Below, in pieces: positions 1 to 12,439 of a stretch of DNA of 64,000 nt. Source of the DNA: Eumeta japonica (lineage: Eukaryota; Arthropoda; Insecta; Lepidoptera; Psychidae); NCBI GenBank assembly GCA_005406025.1, contig BGZK01000292.1, positions 372,001 to 436,000 of the forward strand, written 5' to 3'. Below the pieces are notes generated by a model. It did not search any database. It saw only the letters and a program-made list of their open reading frames with translations, and was not told where the DNA came from. The translations under genes were made by a program, and so were the position numbers. Each line of letters opens with the position of its first letter. The first letter of the stretch is position 1.

Positions 1-429
1 AATAAAACTTTATAAATACATGTAGTTTATTTTATATGAGCATTATAGACAGTATTTCATTCACTGTCTATGACTGAATATTAGTGTTTGGTAAAAATAA
101 CATTATTTGTTAGTAAATTTGGGAGAAAAAACGATGAAATTAATTGCTTTATTCGTGTACGCTTAGTAAACCGTTATAAATATAGCAGAACAATCTAATA
201 ACGAATTGTTTTCTTATCTCAATCTTTGTGTGTACGTACGCACAGAAAATTCATAATGCCATATTTATATCTTTTACCGAAAACTCGAAACATATATTTT
301 TGAGATCGAAAATATCGTAAATCGTTCAAATTTCAGAGCAGTTTTGTAAATATAATTGTACAAATTACTTGTAATAAAGTGTCAAAAGCTCATGGCTTTC
401 CCCGTTCAGACAAGAATTTGTTTAAATGT

Positions 430-945
430 ATGATCTTGAATTCAATCCCGATCATGATTTTTGTTCTAATCTCGGTCCCCGAATCAGTACAGATATAGGA
501 TTAAATACAAAATCCGATCCCGGCGGACAAAAAGGAAATCTTCATTTTCTGACCATTTCTTCGGGAAGAGAAAATATTTTGATTTCCCACGCGCTGCTAT
601 GCTATTATTTAAGAAAAATAATTACATTCATGATAGATTAATAAAAATGAATGCGATGAAAGACATTAATTAAAAAGCGTTCGTGTTGGTGAACGAACGA
701 AATGTTAAGGAGAACAAAATATGGGTGTATTTTGCCTAATTCATGTTAATGTTTCCGATCCCAATCCAGATCCTAATTACGATTTTAAAATTTTTGCCAT
801 ACCGATACCGGTTTACATGTTGGCTCTTATCCTGTTCTATTTGTTTTTTTTTTTACCACGCAATATGTTTTTTTTCTTTCAGATATTTTACCAAATGGAC
901 CAAAGAATTTTTGAATTAACCTTACTATGATTCCGATTCCGAATC
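430..945 (-). repeat. Degenerate GGGATCGAAATC-type repeat, relic locus
   Basis: Two blocks (about 430-540 and 755-945) contain spaced units such as AATCCCGATCATGAT, TCCGATCCCGGC, TTCCGATCCCAATCC and GATTCCGATTCCGAATC. These are the reverse complement of the GGGATCGAAATCGG-like units seen at 14.3, 42.6 and 55.1 kb. The two short ORFs here (426-641 and 721-930) have no recognisable domain and are read as chance ORFs through the repeat. Unit length is irregular, roughly 18-24 bp, so this is an old degraded array. Confidence 0.45.
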
Positions 946-1285
946 AAAATTTTACGCATTTTTTTGTTTAATATGTAAATGCAGTTTTGTGAATCTTATT
1001 TATAGATTAGCTTGATACATACAAATTGATATAAGTAGGTATACTTAATACCAGAAAAATAACTACGAATAGAAACTTTTGGTTGTTCTTTACGCCTGTT
1101 CCCGGAAGGACAGTAATTAAATATGACAGAATTTCTTTACCTCGTTATTTTTAAAACTTTTTTTTTTATATATACATGATATGGAAAACTAAAAGTAAAA
1201 AATCACTTATATATACAGTTTTGAGTACGTTTTCTACACGAAAAAAAATTTTGGGAATAAAAATATTTCATCGTGATCAAAAATA
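946..1285. other. AT-rich DNA, nothing recognised
   Basis: Very AT-rich sequence with poly-T runs and no long ORF, no terminal repeats and no recognisable motif. Confidence 0.5.
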
Positions 1286-1289
1286 TGGA

Positions 1290-1610
1290 CGGGCTAACTG
1301 CATCTCTGTCGCAGATTGGAAGTCTGCAGACGAACACCAAACACCGCCGCGAGAGTTACATGTCGACCTGTCGGCTAAGGACCCCTGTAAGCGAAAGGAA
1401 TGCGAACTGTATTTAAAGCATAACTGTTATTAAAAGGTCATAGCAGATCCGAATCCACGAAGCTCGCGTGCTCATGCTTAATCCGGCTCAGCACTCGAAA
1501 CCATAAACTACAAACCCACCCGTTCGGACGCCAATTAACGTGATGTACGACCTCCGCGCTGATATACTATTTATAAATTACGTGCTGCTTAATAAAATGC
1601 CACAGAGTGT
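1290..1610. other. GC-richer island, possible conserved non-coding element
   Basis: Base composition changes abruptly from the AT-rich flanks to CG-containing DNA. A plus-strand frame stays open to 1433 and ends in a Cys/Lys-rich stretch (DPCKRKECELYLK), but I cannot tie it to a family. The right part holds CTATTTATAA, which resembles an MEF2 site. It could be a regulatory element or a small exon; only cross-species alignment would decide. Confidence 0.35.
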
Positions 1611-2735
1611 TATTATTAATGGGGTGAAAACGCGTTGATCATGCACGCTATTATATTTTTCGTAGTTGAAATTCACGGAGTCGACGTTGCCGATGTAATG
1701 AGTGCTTGTTGACGTTAACACGATGGACTAAAAAGAGGATAATGTGTTTGACGACTGTGGACATGTATTTCCTATTGGTAAAATCGTAATTTCAGCTGTA
1801 ACTTTTGTACGCCGAAATGATAAAACCATTTTATTCATAAAATAAAATTTTGTCAAAGTGTATCTGGTAAAATTTAAATGATATGTTTTGTGATTCTCTG
1901 TTCAGCATATACTTAATTTTAACAACTGTAATAGCAACCTTATCAAATAGCTGATCGTTAAATTGACGCGTTGACTCGAACTTTGTCATTACTTGTTATT
2001 ATTTAATCTAAAAACGGAAAAATGATATAATATATACTTAATTACATTACAGTTTATAGAAATTTTTACCCACATCGCTATACAGAGGTATTTCTTTTCT
2101 CCATAACTAAAATAATTATAATTTTGTATCACGACAATAATTATCAAATGTATTGATAAATTTTATAATAGAAATTTCAAAAGACGAGATCATTCAAGTT
2201 AAATCATAACTGATGTATTATATTTTATATTACCGTTGTGATGTAAGTGGTAAGGTGTTTAATTCTATATCTATAAACTTTGTGTTGGCAGGGCAGGAGA
2301 TAAAAATAATTATCATTTCGTTGGTCTTCTTTATAGCCTCTATGAGCCTTGTCCGGGAAATTGTACAAATATACTGTCCATTTAAACTTATGGATCTATT
2401 AGAATGCAATTATCGTATCCCGGAATGAACTCATTTCGTATTGTATACATATTACCTAAATATTCGAATATTTTTATGGACTTCGCCCGTATTCGTGTAG
2501 ACACAAAATAAATGTCTGGACGTTATCGATCTAGATTCGAACCCGTTCCGAAAATTTCCTTATCGCAAATTGGCATTTTGGCTCTCATGAATAACTCATA
2601 CACTAGGCTGTTGGACTCATAAAATATTTCAAGCTATTATATAATAGCTTGAAACTCGATATTAACCTCGAAATTCACAAAGCCTGATCTATTTACATAA
2701 ACACAAAATGGTATATCTTCACATACCGATACTTC
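1611..2735. other. AT-rich intergenic stretch
   Basis: No coding signature. One tRNA B-box-like string occurs on the minus strand near 2531-2541 (GGTTCGAATCT), but no A-box partner is visible, so it is at most a SINE crumb. Confidence 0.45.
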
Positions 2736-2739
2736 ATCT

Positions 2740-3310
2740 TCTAACGTCTTACTGCAGGAAACAGAGCCCGTCTTAGTTATGAGACGGTGTGGGCACGTTC
2801 TACCGCGCGCGCCTCGTGTCAATTATCGTTGGGTTGTGTTTTACGGCTTAAACTTCTAATTAGGTCCAACAACCGAGAACGGTGCGCCTGAAATTAAAAT
2901 CGAGATAACCGGCAGTCGCTATCCGCGTATAAGCGACTCCATATAGCGTCGACGTATAATAATATATGTTCATTTATCTTGTGATTTTCATAGATGAGGA
3001 CTTTAAGCCGTACCCTGGCGGTCGCGTAGGCGCAACCGGCTCCTACAATAACGTCACCTGAGCGTGGTGCGCGCCGCGGCGGCAGGCAAATAAACGTTTT
3101 GTGACATTTAACTGTCGACAGTCTATTAGGGGCCCGCGGGCGCCGCGTTATAAATGGGTCGCTCGCATGCGACCGCACTCGTTTGCCGGAAAAATCGTCC
3201 GCGCGTATAAGACCGCGAATAAACAATTTCGCTTTACTTAAATAAAGGTCCTTGTCGCCGGCCCGAAATGAGGGTCTACTCTTATTTATGATCGTGTGTA
3301 TAAGCAATGG
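2740..3310. other. GC island with 137-codon minus ORF
   Basis: This is one of the most CG-rich stretches of the window, with several GGGCCCGCGGGCGCC-like runs. A minus-strand ORF (3307 down to 2894, 137 codons) is the longest open frame in the window, but its translation is low in hydrophobic order and shows no domain I know; GC-rich DNA has fewer stop codons, so it can be open by chance. Notable words are GTTATAAATG near 3149, CGTATAAG at 2926-2933 and 3204-3211, and TTTTACGGC near 2846. I read it as a putative regulatory island rather than a gene. Confidence 0.35.
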
Positions 3311-4430
3311 GTGATAATTTTACTCGGAAAATAAGTGCGACTGCTGATTAGATAAATTGATTTGTGTACTATCTTTTTTTTGGACGTCTAACTATAACTT
3401 CTAAGGTTTCAAAATCAATAAACAAAGTTGAGCATTTTATATTTCAGTTGACATTTTGAGAAATTTTAATCAATTACTTCAACAATATTTCTTCATTAAT
3501 TCTATATATTGCGATTAAGTACTTTTGGAATTCTTCGTTAATTTACCTAATATTTGTAGGTGACTACAAAAATGTTTTAACTCTTTATATTATATAAAAT
3601 ACTGTCATTTGTATTGTGAGTTCAAAATTTAATTGCAATTGCTTTATCACATCAAAGTGAAATTTCAAATTAATTAGATAGAATTTTAACTCGCGCATTC
3701 TACCAGTCAATTAATTGTAAGCACGACTCTACTAAATAATTCACAGCATCCGTTGGATCGTTTTCTCGCGAATGCCTGACATTCCGATAAATATCTGAAA
3801 CAATTTCAAACAATATAAATACCAATTAATTGCTCTATTGCAAACAGATTGCTTAATTAAGACGAGGGAATAAATAAGGGGAGCTTTTAGCGAGTAACAT
3901 GAAGTCAAATTAATTTTAATGATAAACGGTTTACAGAGCGGCGGCGTACTCAGAGCCATCTACCGTTCAAAGGTAAACTTAATTTGTCGGTCTATTATTC
4001 AGGCTGTAGGCATTGCGGGAAGGCTCTAACGCGAAAACTCGGGCTTGAAATAGAGCCTTTCCGTATCTTATGTTTAAATTCAATGTTCGATTCGCTCGGC
4101 TGAATATTTCAACGTCTGATGTAAAAACTTAGTTCCTCAACTTTATGAAAACAAATAATCGATGAATCAGTATTTCTGATTAGATTGTTCTCTCCACTAA
4201 TTATTGTTGAATATATTAATCTACTGATTCCGATTTTCTCGTATGTACGTATAGGCAAAAAGTATGGTGTTGTATTCAACACCTATTATTAATGTTAAAC
4301 AAACACACAGAAAAAAAAATGAACATTCCAACCAAAGGTTTGAATAAGTCGTACGAGGTAAAGAGTATTTTCATAGTACGAGTTGTTACCTTTATATGTA
4401 ACATAAATAATGTAGGTAGGGGGGCTATGT
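3311..4430. other. AT-rich stretch, nothing recognised
   Basis: No repeat boundary, hairpin or coding signature was seen. A moderately GC segment around 3740-4060 has a 72-codon minus ORF without any domain. Confidence 0.45.
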
Positions 4431-4439
4431 CCCGTTAGG

Positions 4440-4680
4440 TAAGACGCAATGAGTCGTTCCGGATGCATCGCTTGTTCACTGCGTCACACACGACTGGGTG
4501 TTCCCAGTATCAGCACTACTCTGGCCATATGTTGTCGTATTGTTGTGTTGTCCGTTCTCATGTTATGTCAAGTTCAAATCACTCCACTGTTAGGGCATGT
4601 TCTCCTGCAATCTTTCAATTTCAGATAGACAGGCTTCGTCGTTAAATTCTCTGCGCCGGCGACGTCAACGACTATTTTCA
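4440..4680 (-). pseudogene. Decayed coding-like segment, family unknown
   Basis: Composition is clearly higher in GC than the flanks. One minus-strand frame reads DEACLSEIERLQENMP, a stop, then QWSDLNLT, a stop, and further residues up to about 4440; three stops interrupt about 75 codons. The sequence has the look of an eroded repeat-encoded protein, possibly a LINE, but no catalytic motif is present and I cannot name it. A 60-codon plus-strand ORF here is probably a shadow. Confidence 0.3.
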
Positions 4681-4699
4681 GTCTACATGATAGGAACAG

Positions 4700-5285
4700 A
4701 AGAAGCTATGGATAAATACAAACAGTTCATCCAATAAGGTCGGTATACAGTTACACCTGAAATAGTAGGTACAATTTGTTTGTGATTGTAACATTAATGA
4801 GTTCTATGTAAAGGATTTTTTTTCATGTTTGTGTCACTTGTGATAAAGTCTCGAATAGCGCACTGAATTTTACTTGCGCAAAATCAGTAAGTGCTCAAAA
4901 TTGTAATGTGAGCAAAGCAACGATAGATATACGTACTACCATTTTTATACAAATCGGCATAATTCTATTACATCGACCAATACAGCAATATTTCGTGTTT
5001 ATTTTCTTATCTAGTCTAAGAACGCAGACCGAATCTACATTAATGTGTCTACTTTGATAAATTTTATAAATTGAATATTTTTCACCTGCGATAATCAAAT
5101 TTCCTTATGTGCGTATATAATTTTATTGTTCTTATATTAGTTTCAGTACCTTAAACAAGGGAAAACTATGTAGAATATTGAACATATTTTATTCAATTTT
5201 GTTTACCACTCTATTCGATCCTACATCAAATTTTTTTTGTTATGTTAAGCTTTATTCATCTAAGTAATGAAATAAATTCTCCTTT
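4700..5285. other. AT-rich stretch, nothing recognised
   Basis: No structure seen beyond homopolymer runs. Confidence 0.45.
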
Positions 5286-5289
5286 AATC

Positions 5290-6370
5290 TTTTTTTGCTA
5301 TAGCCCCTAGTTGTAGGCCCTATTTGAAGCCTCCACCTGTAGCTTCTTGCTATAGCTTTAGCTGTTGTCCCCTAGCTGTAGCCTCTCAGCTGGGGCTTTC
5401 GAGCTGTGGCCCCCAGCTGTAGCCTCCAGCTGTAGCCCCAGTTGTAGCTCCAAGCTGTAGCCTCTCAAATGTGGCTCCCCAGTTGTAGCTCCAAGCTGTA
5501 GCCTCCCAGATGTGACCTACCAGCTGTGGCCCCCCAGCTGTGGCCCTCAACTGTGGCCCCTAGCTGTGGCCCCCCCAGCTGTGGCTTCCCAGGTGTGACC
5601 TTCCCAGCTATAGCTCCCCATCTGTGGACCCCCAGCTTTAGTCCTCTAGCTGTGGCTCCCTAGCTGTGGCCCACTAACTGTGGCTTCCTAGCTGTGGCCC
5701 ATTAACTGTGGCCCCCCAGCTGTGGCCTACCAACTGTAGCTCCCCGCTGTGGCCCCCAGTTATTCCACAAACTGTGGCGTACCATCTGTGAACCCCTAGC
5801 TATGGCTCCCCAGCTGCGCCCCCAGCTATGCCCCCCTCCAGTTGTGACCCTCAGCTGTGGCCCCCAGATGTGAACCCCAGCTGTGGCCCTCCTGATGTGA
5901 CCCCCAGCTATAACCCCCCTGCTGTGACCCCCAGCTGTAGCCCCCTAGCTGTGGCCCACCAACTGTTTTCCCCCAGCTGTGGCCCCAGCTCTGGCCCCCA
6001 GCTGTAGTTCTCAGGCATAGCCCGCAGCTATAGTCCTCACCCGTAGCCCCTAGCGATAGCCTTCTAGCTGTAGCCCCTAGCGGGAGCCATAAACCGTAGC
6101 CCGCAGTGGTAGCCTCAAGCCGTAGCCCACAGCGGTACCCCAAGCCGTAACCTCCAGCCATAACTCCCAACTGCAGCCTCCAGTTGTAGCCCCAGTTGTA
6201 GCCCCCAATTATAGGCCCTAGTTGTAGCTCTCAGCTGTAGCCCGCAGCTGTAGCCCCAACTTTAGCTCTTAACTGAAGCGTCTGGTCGTGGCCACTTGCT
6301 ATAGTCCCTAGCTGTAGCCTTCTCGCAGTGGCCCTTAGCCGAAGTTTCTAGCTGTAGCCCCTAAATCTAC
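5290..6370. repeat. Degenerate GCTGTGGCCCC minisatellite, about 1.08 kb
   Basis: The stretch is built from variants of AGCTGTGGCCCCC and AGCTGTAGCCCC, unit about 11-14 bp, with dozens of copies. The word AGCTGT recurs almost throughout; the following bases vary between GGCCC, AGCCC, GACCC and AGCTCC. Units are more GTAGC-like at both edges and GTGGCCCCC-like in the middle, which suggests local expansion of one variant. The array lets a 114-codon minus frame stay open (6170 down to 5826) with a Gly/Trp/Tyr-rich translation, but that is a by-product of the repeat. It lies in AT-rich DNA and stands out strongly in composition. Confidence 0.9.
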
Positions 6371-6489
6371 GGGTTTTAAATGCCAGTCCATGCAATGATA
6401 GTCGACAACAGTTACTGATTGTTGTAAATATTCACCAAGTAATCCGTTTTATCCGTAAATCCGTAAAAAAATTCAAAGAGTAGTCTAGT

Positions 6490-6615
6490 GTGACTTAAGT
6501 AAAACCCATTGGTCAATTTTCCTGTGATCAGGATTGAGCCCGGTACTTTTTGTTACCATAGTATTAATCTGAGTAACTACCATTAAGAAATCAAATATTG
6601 ACATAAATTGATTTC
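6490..6615 (-). repeat. tRNA-like SINE relic
   Basis: On the minus strand an A-box-like TGGTAGTTACTCAG is followed about 40 bp later by a B-box-like GGGCTCAATCC. The spacing and order fit a decayed tRNA-derived SINE head; no body or tail can be delimited. Confidence 0.3.
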
Positions 6616-6982
6616 CTTCACTAATATAACAATTTGCATAAATTTTTCGTTGAGATGAACGCCGTCCGAATACCATTTCAGACAATCACAAACAAATCGG
6701 AGAGAAGAACTCTCATAGACTAAACGAAGTGACGTTACAAAAATTACCGCGCGTTGTCGCTTTGCTTAATTCAATCAAGGCCATACTACATGGTAACACA
6801 CGATGCAATTTGTGCCAAATAAAATTAAACTGTGCGTAACTGTATCACAATTCGCCGCTGCCGTAAAAGGTATATATAATTGTCTGTCTAGCCTTTCTCG
6901 AGGATGTTCTGATTTGATATGAAACGTACTTGGAAATTAAATTCTAGTTAACTGGCAGTTAAGGTAAATAAAAAATTTTAAC

Positions 6983-7665
6983 AAAAAAAAACCGACTTCA
7001 AAACAAAAACTATTCCAAAACAAATTAATATGCACTAAAAAGTAAAAAAGTAATTGCGGATTCTTCTACAACTTAATACCTAATCAACTTACTTTTTCTG
7101 CTTATCAATATGTAGGTACAATCTATGTGTTTACCACGCAAGAAGGTAGATAGGTACCTATTAACTTCAAATTTAACTCAACACATATCTATGAATAACA
7201 AACAACGATCAAAATATTTTTTAGAGTTCTCCTAAGTAAAATGAAATGATAAATATTAGACTACCTAAAAGTCAATCCAATTATTACGATAATATAATGT
7301 AGTTACGATTATTGTTATTTTTGGAGTCGGATTCTATTACTAGATATGATGTAATGTTTCCTAGGCTGACACTGACTTTCCCTTTCCAATAAAAAACCAT
7401 CATCGAAATCGGTGATATTGAGTTATTTGTCCATTTGTGGCGTACGAAATCAAAGCAAATTTATGATTTATATGATTTTCTCATAGATGCCCTTGTCCGA
7501 ACTGAACCAAATTAAAATAGGACCACACGGGCAGCTCGAGCTTTCAAATAAAAAAAAAAAATTATGAAAATTGGTTTACCCAGTTGAAAGTTCTGAGGTA
7601 ACATACATAAAAAAATTCAGTCGAATTGAGAACCTCCTCTTTAATTTTGAAGTCGGTTAAAAATG
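6983..7665. mobile_element. TIR element (ACCGACTTCAAAA ends), about 0.68 kb
   Basis: The left end AACCGACTTCAAAA (6990-7003) and right end TTTTGAAGTCGGTT (7645-7658) are perfect 14 bp inverted repeats, each flanked outward by A-runs. There is no transposase, so the element is non-autonomous. An internal GAACCTCCTCTTT just before the right end matches what I know of a repeat abundant in moths and butterflies. A short ORF at 7626-7817 starts inside the right end and is not a gene. Confidence 0.75.
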
Positions 7666-7869
7666 TTAACATTTGCTTAGGTTTCGTTATCTTTGAATCC
7701 TCTCGAATCAAAATTCAATTCGTTGGAAGAGGATTAGTATTGGAAGAGTATGAGAAGGTCAGAGGTCAGCAGCGGGTTGCATTTTTATATTTTTGCATGT
7801 TGAAGGCGAGAATATAGTTATGAATTTTCGCGAAGTAAAAACTTACACGATAGAATAAAAGGCGCAAGG

Positions 7870-8275
7870 AGTAGCGGTGGAAATTGATCAGTTACTAAAA
7901 CGTTTCATCCTAAAGATTAAACATAAACCTATAATTTTCTCCCCGTTTACGTTTCGAAAATAAAATATAAACAGTGCATCACAAATCTTTTTGTATAATT
8001 ACCCCACACAAATGCGTAATGAAATTTTTTTTCGGCCACGCTTTTACCATACAAACATACTTTTTCAACTGTTATTATTAATACAAGCAAACTTTTGCCT
8101 TTATGAAAATATGTTTTTCTAAATAAAAAACAAACAAACAAACACAAGTTGAAGCGAAGTCCCGAAAGCAAATATTCATATGTTATCATTCGTTGTAAAG
8201 GTTATTTAAAACCAGACAGAAAATACAAACGGTAACATAACAGCTCCCGTGGGCTTAGATTAATTTAGACCATAT
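7870..8275. other. AT-rich stretch, nothing recognised
   Basis: Contains only an 80-codon minus-strand ORF that is Phe/Leu/Tyr-rich, as expected by chance in AT-rich DNA. Confidence 0.4.
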
Positions 8276-8279
8276 TTAC

Positions 8280-8560
8280 TCCGCAACGGATGTTTTGGCA
8301 CGGGGAGTTCGAGTAGAAAATAAACGAAATAATAGTAACGTGAAGCGGAAAGATTCATACAGGCACCGGCCGCGCTCCCCAGCGGACGATTTGTTAGTCA
8401 TGAGCTATCCTTCCTCGTGGCGTTTAGCCCGATGCGAGGCCGTCTCCAGCGTTTTATTTTATGAATTGTTGTCGTATGTGGAACGTATCTCGCTTGGATT
8501 TGACTCTGCAGCGACTCATCTTCAACTCGTCGACAGACGTTAAATGTCAACTTAGCCTTT
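8280..8560. other. GC-richer island
   Basis: CG-containing segment (CCGCGCTCCCCAGCGGACG near 8370) with two overlapping plus-strand ORFs in different frames, neither with a domain. It resembles the other islands of the window and may be regulatory. Confidence 0.3.
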
Positions 8561-8842
8561 TAGTTTGTAATTATTGCCCGCTCTCATTCAGAGAATGGTT
8601 TTTCGCTTCGTCTTGTGTTTGTTTTCGTATTTTTCTCATCGCGACTAAATTTTTATAAGAAAGCTAAAGTTATCTTTCACTGAGCTATATCGTGTTTATG
8701 ATGAAATAAAAACTTAGAGAAACAAGTATAATTATAAATAATACACTTCTCAAGGCTCACACTTTTATTGAGATTTTTTGAATATTCCAAAAATTAATTT
8801 CTGACTAATATACGGCTTTTTTTAATTTAACGTGCTTTTTAT

Positions 8843-9492
8843 TAGGGTTCCGAGCCAAAATGTCAAAAACGGAACCCTCATAGTTTCGTCATGTTCGTCT
8901 GTCCGTCCGTATGTCACATGCATTTTATTCAAAAACTACAAGACGTATATTGATATAATTAATAGTATAGATGTCTTGTATAAGCCGCTAGTTAGTTTGA
9001 AAGTTAAAATAAATATTTCTAGGGAGCACTCCAAACATGTAACTAGAGCCGAAAAAAGGTTTTTTCAGCATACATCAATGTGTGGCACATATTTTGACAG
9101 TTTTTTTTTGATACTTTACGGCTTATAAGCAATTTTTCCGATCACAGGCATAATTTTGGAAATAAACGCTATGAAAGTTGCAGAAATTGTCCCCCCTCTA
9201 TGTTTTTGACCGTAAGTCCAAAAAATATGAAAAAAATAGCCTTTATAATAAATACTTTCAAAGAAAATTATTCCGGCAATGGTAGGAATTACTGTTTTTG
9301 AAATTAATAATAATAGTCGACATATCTACTTGATTTTCTAGTTATAGGCGACTAAAGTCCTTTTAAATATTCTCTACGGGAAACATGGAAAATATGTAAC
9401 AACGTACTTTTTTATCTGTAGTGCAATTCTTTGTAACAACGGCTTCGGAACCTTATAAAGAGCATGGTCCGACATGCTCTTGGCCAGTTTTT
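8843..9492 (+). mobile_element. 0.65 kb dispersed repeat, copy 1
   Basis: The left end has AGGGTTCCG (8844-8852) paired with CGGAACCCT (8870-8878), and the right end has AGAGCATG (9459-9466) paired with CATGCTCT (9473-9480) followed by TGGCCAGTTTTT. The same order of words occurs at 23.9-24.6 kb in the same orientation. Inner shared blocks include CTGTCCGTCCGTATGTCA and GGGAGCACTCCA. No protein is encoded, and the family is a non-autonomous element that I know from lepidopteran DNA. ORFs inside it are chance. Confidence 0.8.
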
Positions 9493-9639
9493 ATCTTCCT
9501 AAAATTATCTTTTAAAAACCAAATATTTGTAAATAGACGTATAGTATATACTAATAAAAAAATCACGTTTGCTTCTTTCATTAAAAAAAAATGCCCTGAA
9601 TAAACAACCAAATATTTCTCAAGACCAATTCTTTTATTG

Positions 9640-9970
9640 CTTTACGCAGTTTGCTTATGCGTACACAGAATGTGTTCGATAAATCTGAAAATATCGTTGC
9701 CGGTTTAAATCTTAGCCCGAGGGCCACGTTTTTGGGTTGTGAAGTTGCATTTATGTCAAAAGACTGATGCCCCGCAGCCAGCCTGTGCGGGATCACTTAA
9801 GCACGCAAAGAAAGCATAAAAAAGATTTCAACAAAGCCATTGCTAGAACACAAAAAAATATTACCTTAGAATAAGCAAGAGTTACAAAGGCACGTTGATT
9901 TCGCACAGCGGCGCGCCGGCTACGCGGTGTTTGCCCTGCCTTCCGGCTATAGGAAATTAAAATTGCCGAG
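9640..9970. other. GC-richer island
   Basis: Two CG-rich patches (9700-9800 and 9895-9950, with GCGGCGCGCCGGC). Minus-strand ORFs are short and without domains. Candidate conserved non-coding DNA. Confidence 0.3.
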
Positions 9971-9979
9971 AACATTTTT

Positions 9980-11520
9980 TTTCCTGTTTCTTTCGCAGTG
10001 TTACGAAGAAGGTTTTAATTTTATCCTATCGTATTGTTATCTTTAATCACGGCGTGGAAAAAGAGAACGCTGTTTGTTAATCGCTGTCTGTGTGTTTACG
10101 ATTATTATGAAAAAAAGCAAGCGCTATATATATATCTATGTGGCAGTTGCGTACTGCTTAGATATGTAATAACGTAAGAAGATTTGTATATTTACAAAGC
10201 CAATATGCTAAAGGTCAAGAATCTCATAATATTAGGGAAGAATACCTACCTATATGATTACAATTTTAGATTACAAATTAGAGAGGAATCAAAACTTTAT
10301 GACATTATTTAATTTCATTCGTCAATTACGATAGTCTGTCTGTAAGATATACTATACATTTTACAGGATTTTACATTTACCGAAGATTTGACAAAGTTGA
10401 TATATTCTTTGATAGAATTATGCTAAGAACCAATTGCAACAAATAAAACTTTATAAATAAGGGGTTGAAAATAAATAGTTTTTCAAATGTAATGTGTTTA
10501 CGATTCTTTCCATTATTTATAACTTGGTTTTAAATAACAGTAATTGTTGTGAAAAGCTCGCTCAACTTGAACTTTTTGAAATCTGATAAAATAATAATTA
10601 TTTTGAATGAAAGTTTATTTTCAAAATTCTCAGTACGTCAGAAATCAAACTACTTCCAAAGTCCAAAGACTTTTTGCTTGTGCTTTTTCAAAATTTTGTG
10701 ATAAATTATTTTAAAAAGTTGTATTACAATCGGGGTGTAAATTACAAACAGAACTAAATAAGTTTATTAGCTTTTTAATAATATATCTGTTATTACTTTT
10801 ATGCACCATTTGCCAAAATTCGACAAATTTTGCAAAAAATCGCGACCAAGCACTTTAAAAGAAAAACTTTTGATTTGTACATTTTGTACAGTTTAAATTA
10901 AAAGTTTTTCATTAAGCGATTTAGGTCTAAAAAGTCAACAAGAGAATAGTAAATAATGAAATTTTAACAAAATTTAATACAAAATAACCAAACCAATTTG
11001 TTCCAATGAGACGATAATGTCGGTCGATTTTGCATATACCAATGCAAAACATTGTGTCAAATTATAATTTATTGACAGTAAAAATTGGCAAGTCATTTAG
11101 TTAGAATCTGATTGTGAACTGAAATAATTAATTCTACCAAATTTCTAAGTCGTAATGACCGCAAAAATAATCTGTATGACTAATGGAAACATGCATGGGA
11201 TCATTATTATTTTTATTTGTCATAAAAAAGGTAAATTTGAACTTAATTGCTAACGCATATCAGTGTATACACCGTTTTGCTATACCGATACAGACTGATC
11301 TGAATAATACAACGTTTTATTATGTACATCTGAATTCTTAACATTATTAGAAATGATTGAATTACACATTTTATGCACGAATATAATTTGTATTAATCTG
11401 TTATCGAAGGGTTTATTAATCAATATTGAAAATGAACCAAATTAATCGTAAATTGATTTTTTTAATAACACCTTTTTTGGTTTTTATAAAGTTAAATAAA
11501 TTGAAAAAAATAAATTGATC
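9980..11520. other. AT-rich stretch, nothing recognised
   Basis: About 1.5 kb of low-complexity AT-rich DNA without ORFs of note or terminal repeats. Confidence 0.5.
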
Positions 11521-11524
11521 GTGA

Positions 11525-11573
11525 TTTTTTTAACCTCATATTGTTCAACGTGAACAATATGAGGTTAAAAAAA
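11525..11573. repeat. Perfect hairpin, 23 bp arms, 3 nt loop
   Basis: Arm 11525-11547 (TTTTTTTAACCTCATATTG then TTCA) is exactly complementary to 11551-11573, separated only by ACG. No larger element is visible around it. Confidence 0.9.
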
Positions 11574-11599
11574 GTATATGGGGATACCACAAGAATATT

Positions 11600-12430
11600 T
11601 TTTCAGTAACACCTTGTTTACTAATGTGGTTTTGTGTCGTCACCAATATTTTTTTAAAAGATTGTAACATTCAGATAGATTACAAAAGAACAAATAAAAA
11701 TTATGCATAATTTTTATATTAATAAGCTGATAGTAAGTCTTTGAACACAAGGGCAACAGACGATTCGAAAATAATTTTTATAAAATGTAAGCCTTTATTC
11801 TTGTATTTCGTTTGAGATTTTTAATAACTCAAAACAATATTGAAAAGATTGCCCAATCGATTTGAATTATTCGCATTTGACAATCGGATAATAACAGCAT
11901 GAAATAGACACATATTTTATCGTCCCACTCGTAAAGCGGACATAAATTATGTGTATTTATTTTCCCAGTAAACAGGAAAATCTTATTTGTTTGACTACCA
12001 CTAAAAAAATTAATGGTGATTGGAAATTTTATGTTCATATATTGTATATTACATCATCAAGATCTATTTGTAAGATACCAGAATTCGTATTGCTGCATAA
12101 ATACTACTACAGACACTATACGTTTGTTCGTCATATTTTTTTTTATTAAATTTTATGAAATGAATCAGCAATTTTTTATAAGTATTGATATTTTACAGAT
12201 CAACAAATAAGTGTCCAACTTAACGAAGAAAAAAAGTTATTTACGCAAATTAACAAAACCCACCATCAATAATGACTGTAAAACAAATACAAACTCTCAA
12301 CGTCCACAATGGCTATGGAAATAATGCGTGTATAATTTCCTTTAAACTGCATTAGATCTTTTTTTCTGTCGAATGGAATAATTGTGGTGTTAGAATTAAT
12401 TATGAGCCTGCGTCGAAACACTTAGTGGTA
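11600..12430. other. AT-rich stretch with chance ORFs
   Basis: Overlapping 60-69 codon ORFs occur on both strands (11829-12210) but their Ile/Phe/Tyr-rich translations are typical of random AT-rich DNA. Confidence 0.45.
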
Positions 12431-12439
12431 TTAGTGTCA

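Noticed and set aside
5826..6170. 114-codon Gly/Trp/Tyr-rich minus ORF
   Set aside because: It is the minisatellite read in one frame; the repeated peptide is a by-product of the unit and has no start signal or conservation evidence.
1..10459. 18-mer AATAAAACTTTATAAATA at window start and again at 10442
   Set aside because: Pure AT-rich word; flanks are unrelated, so chance is likely.
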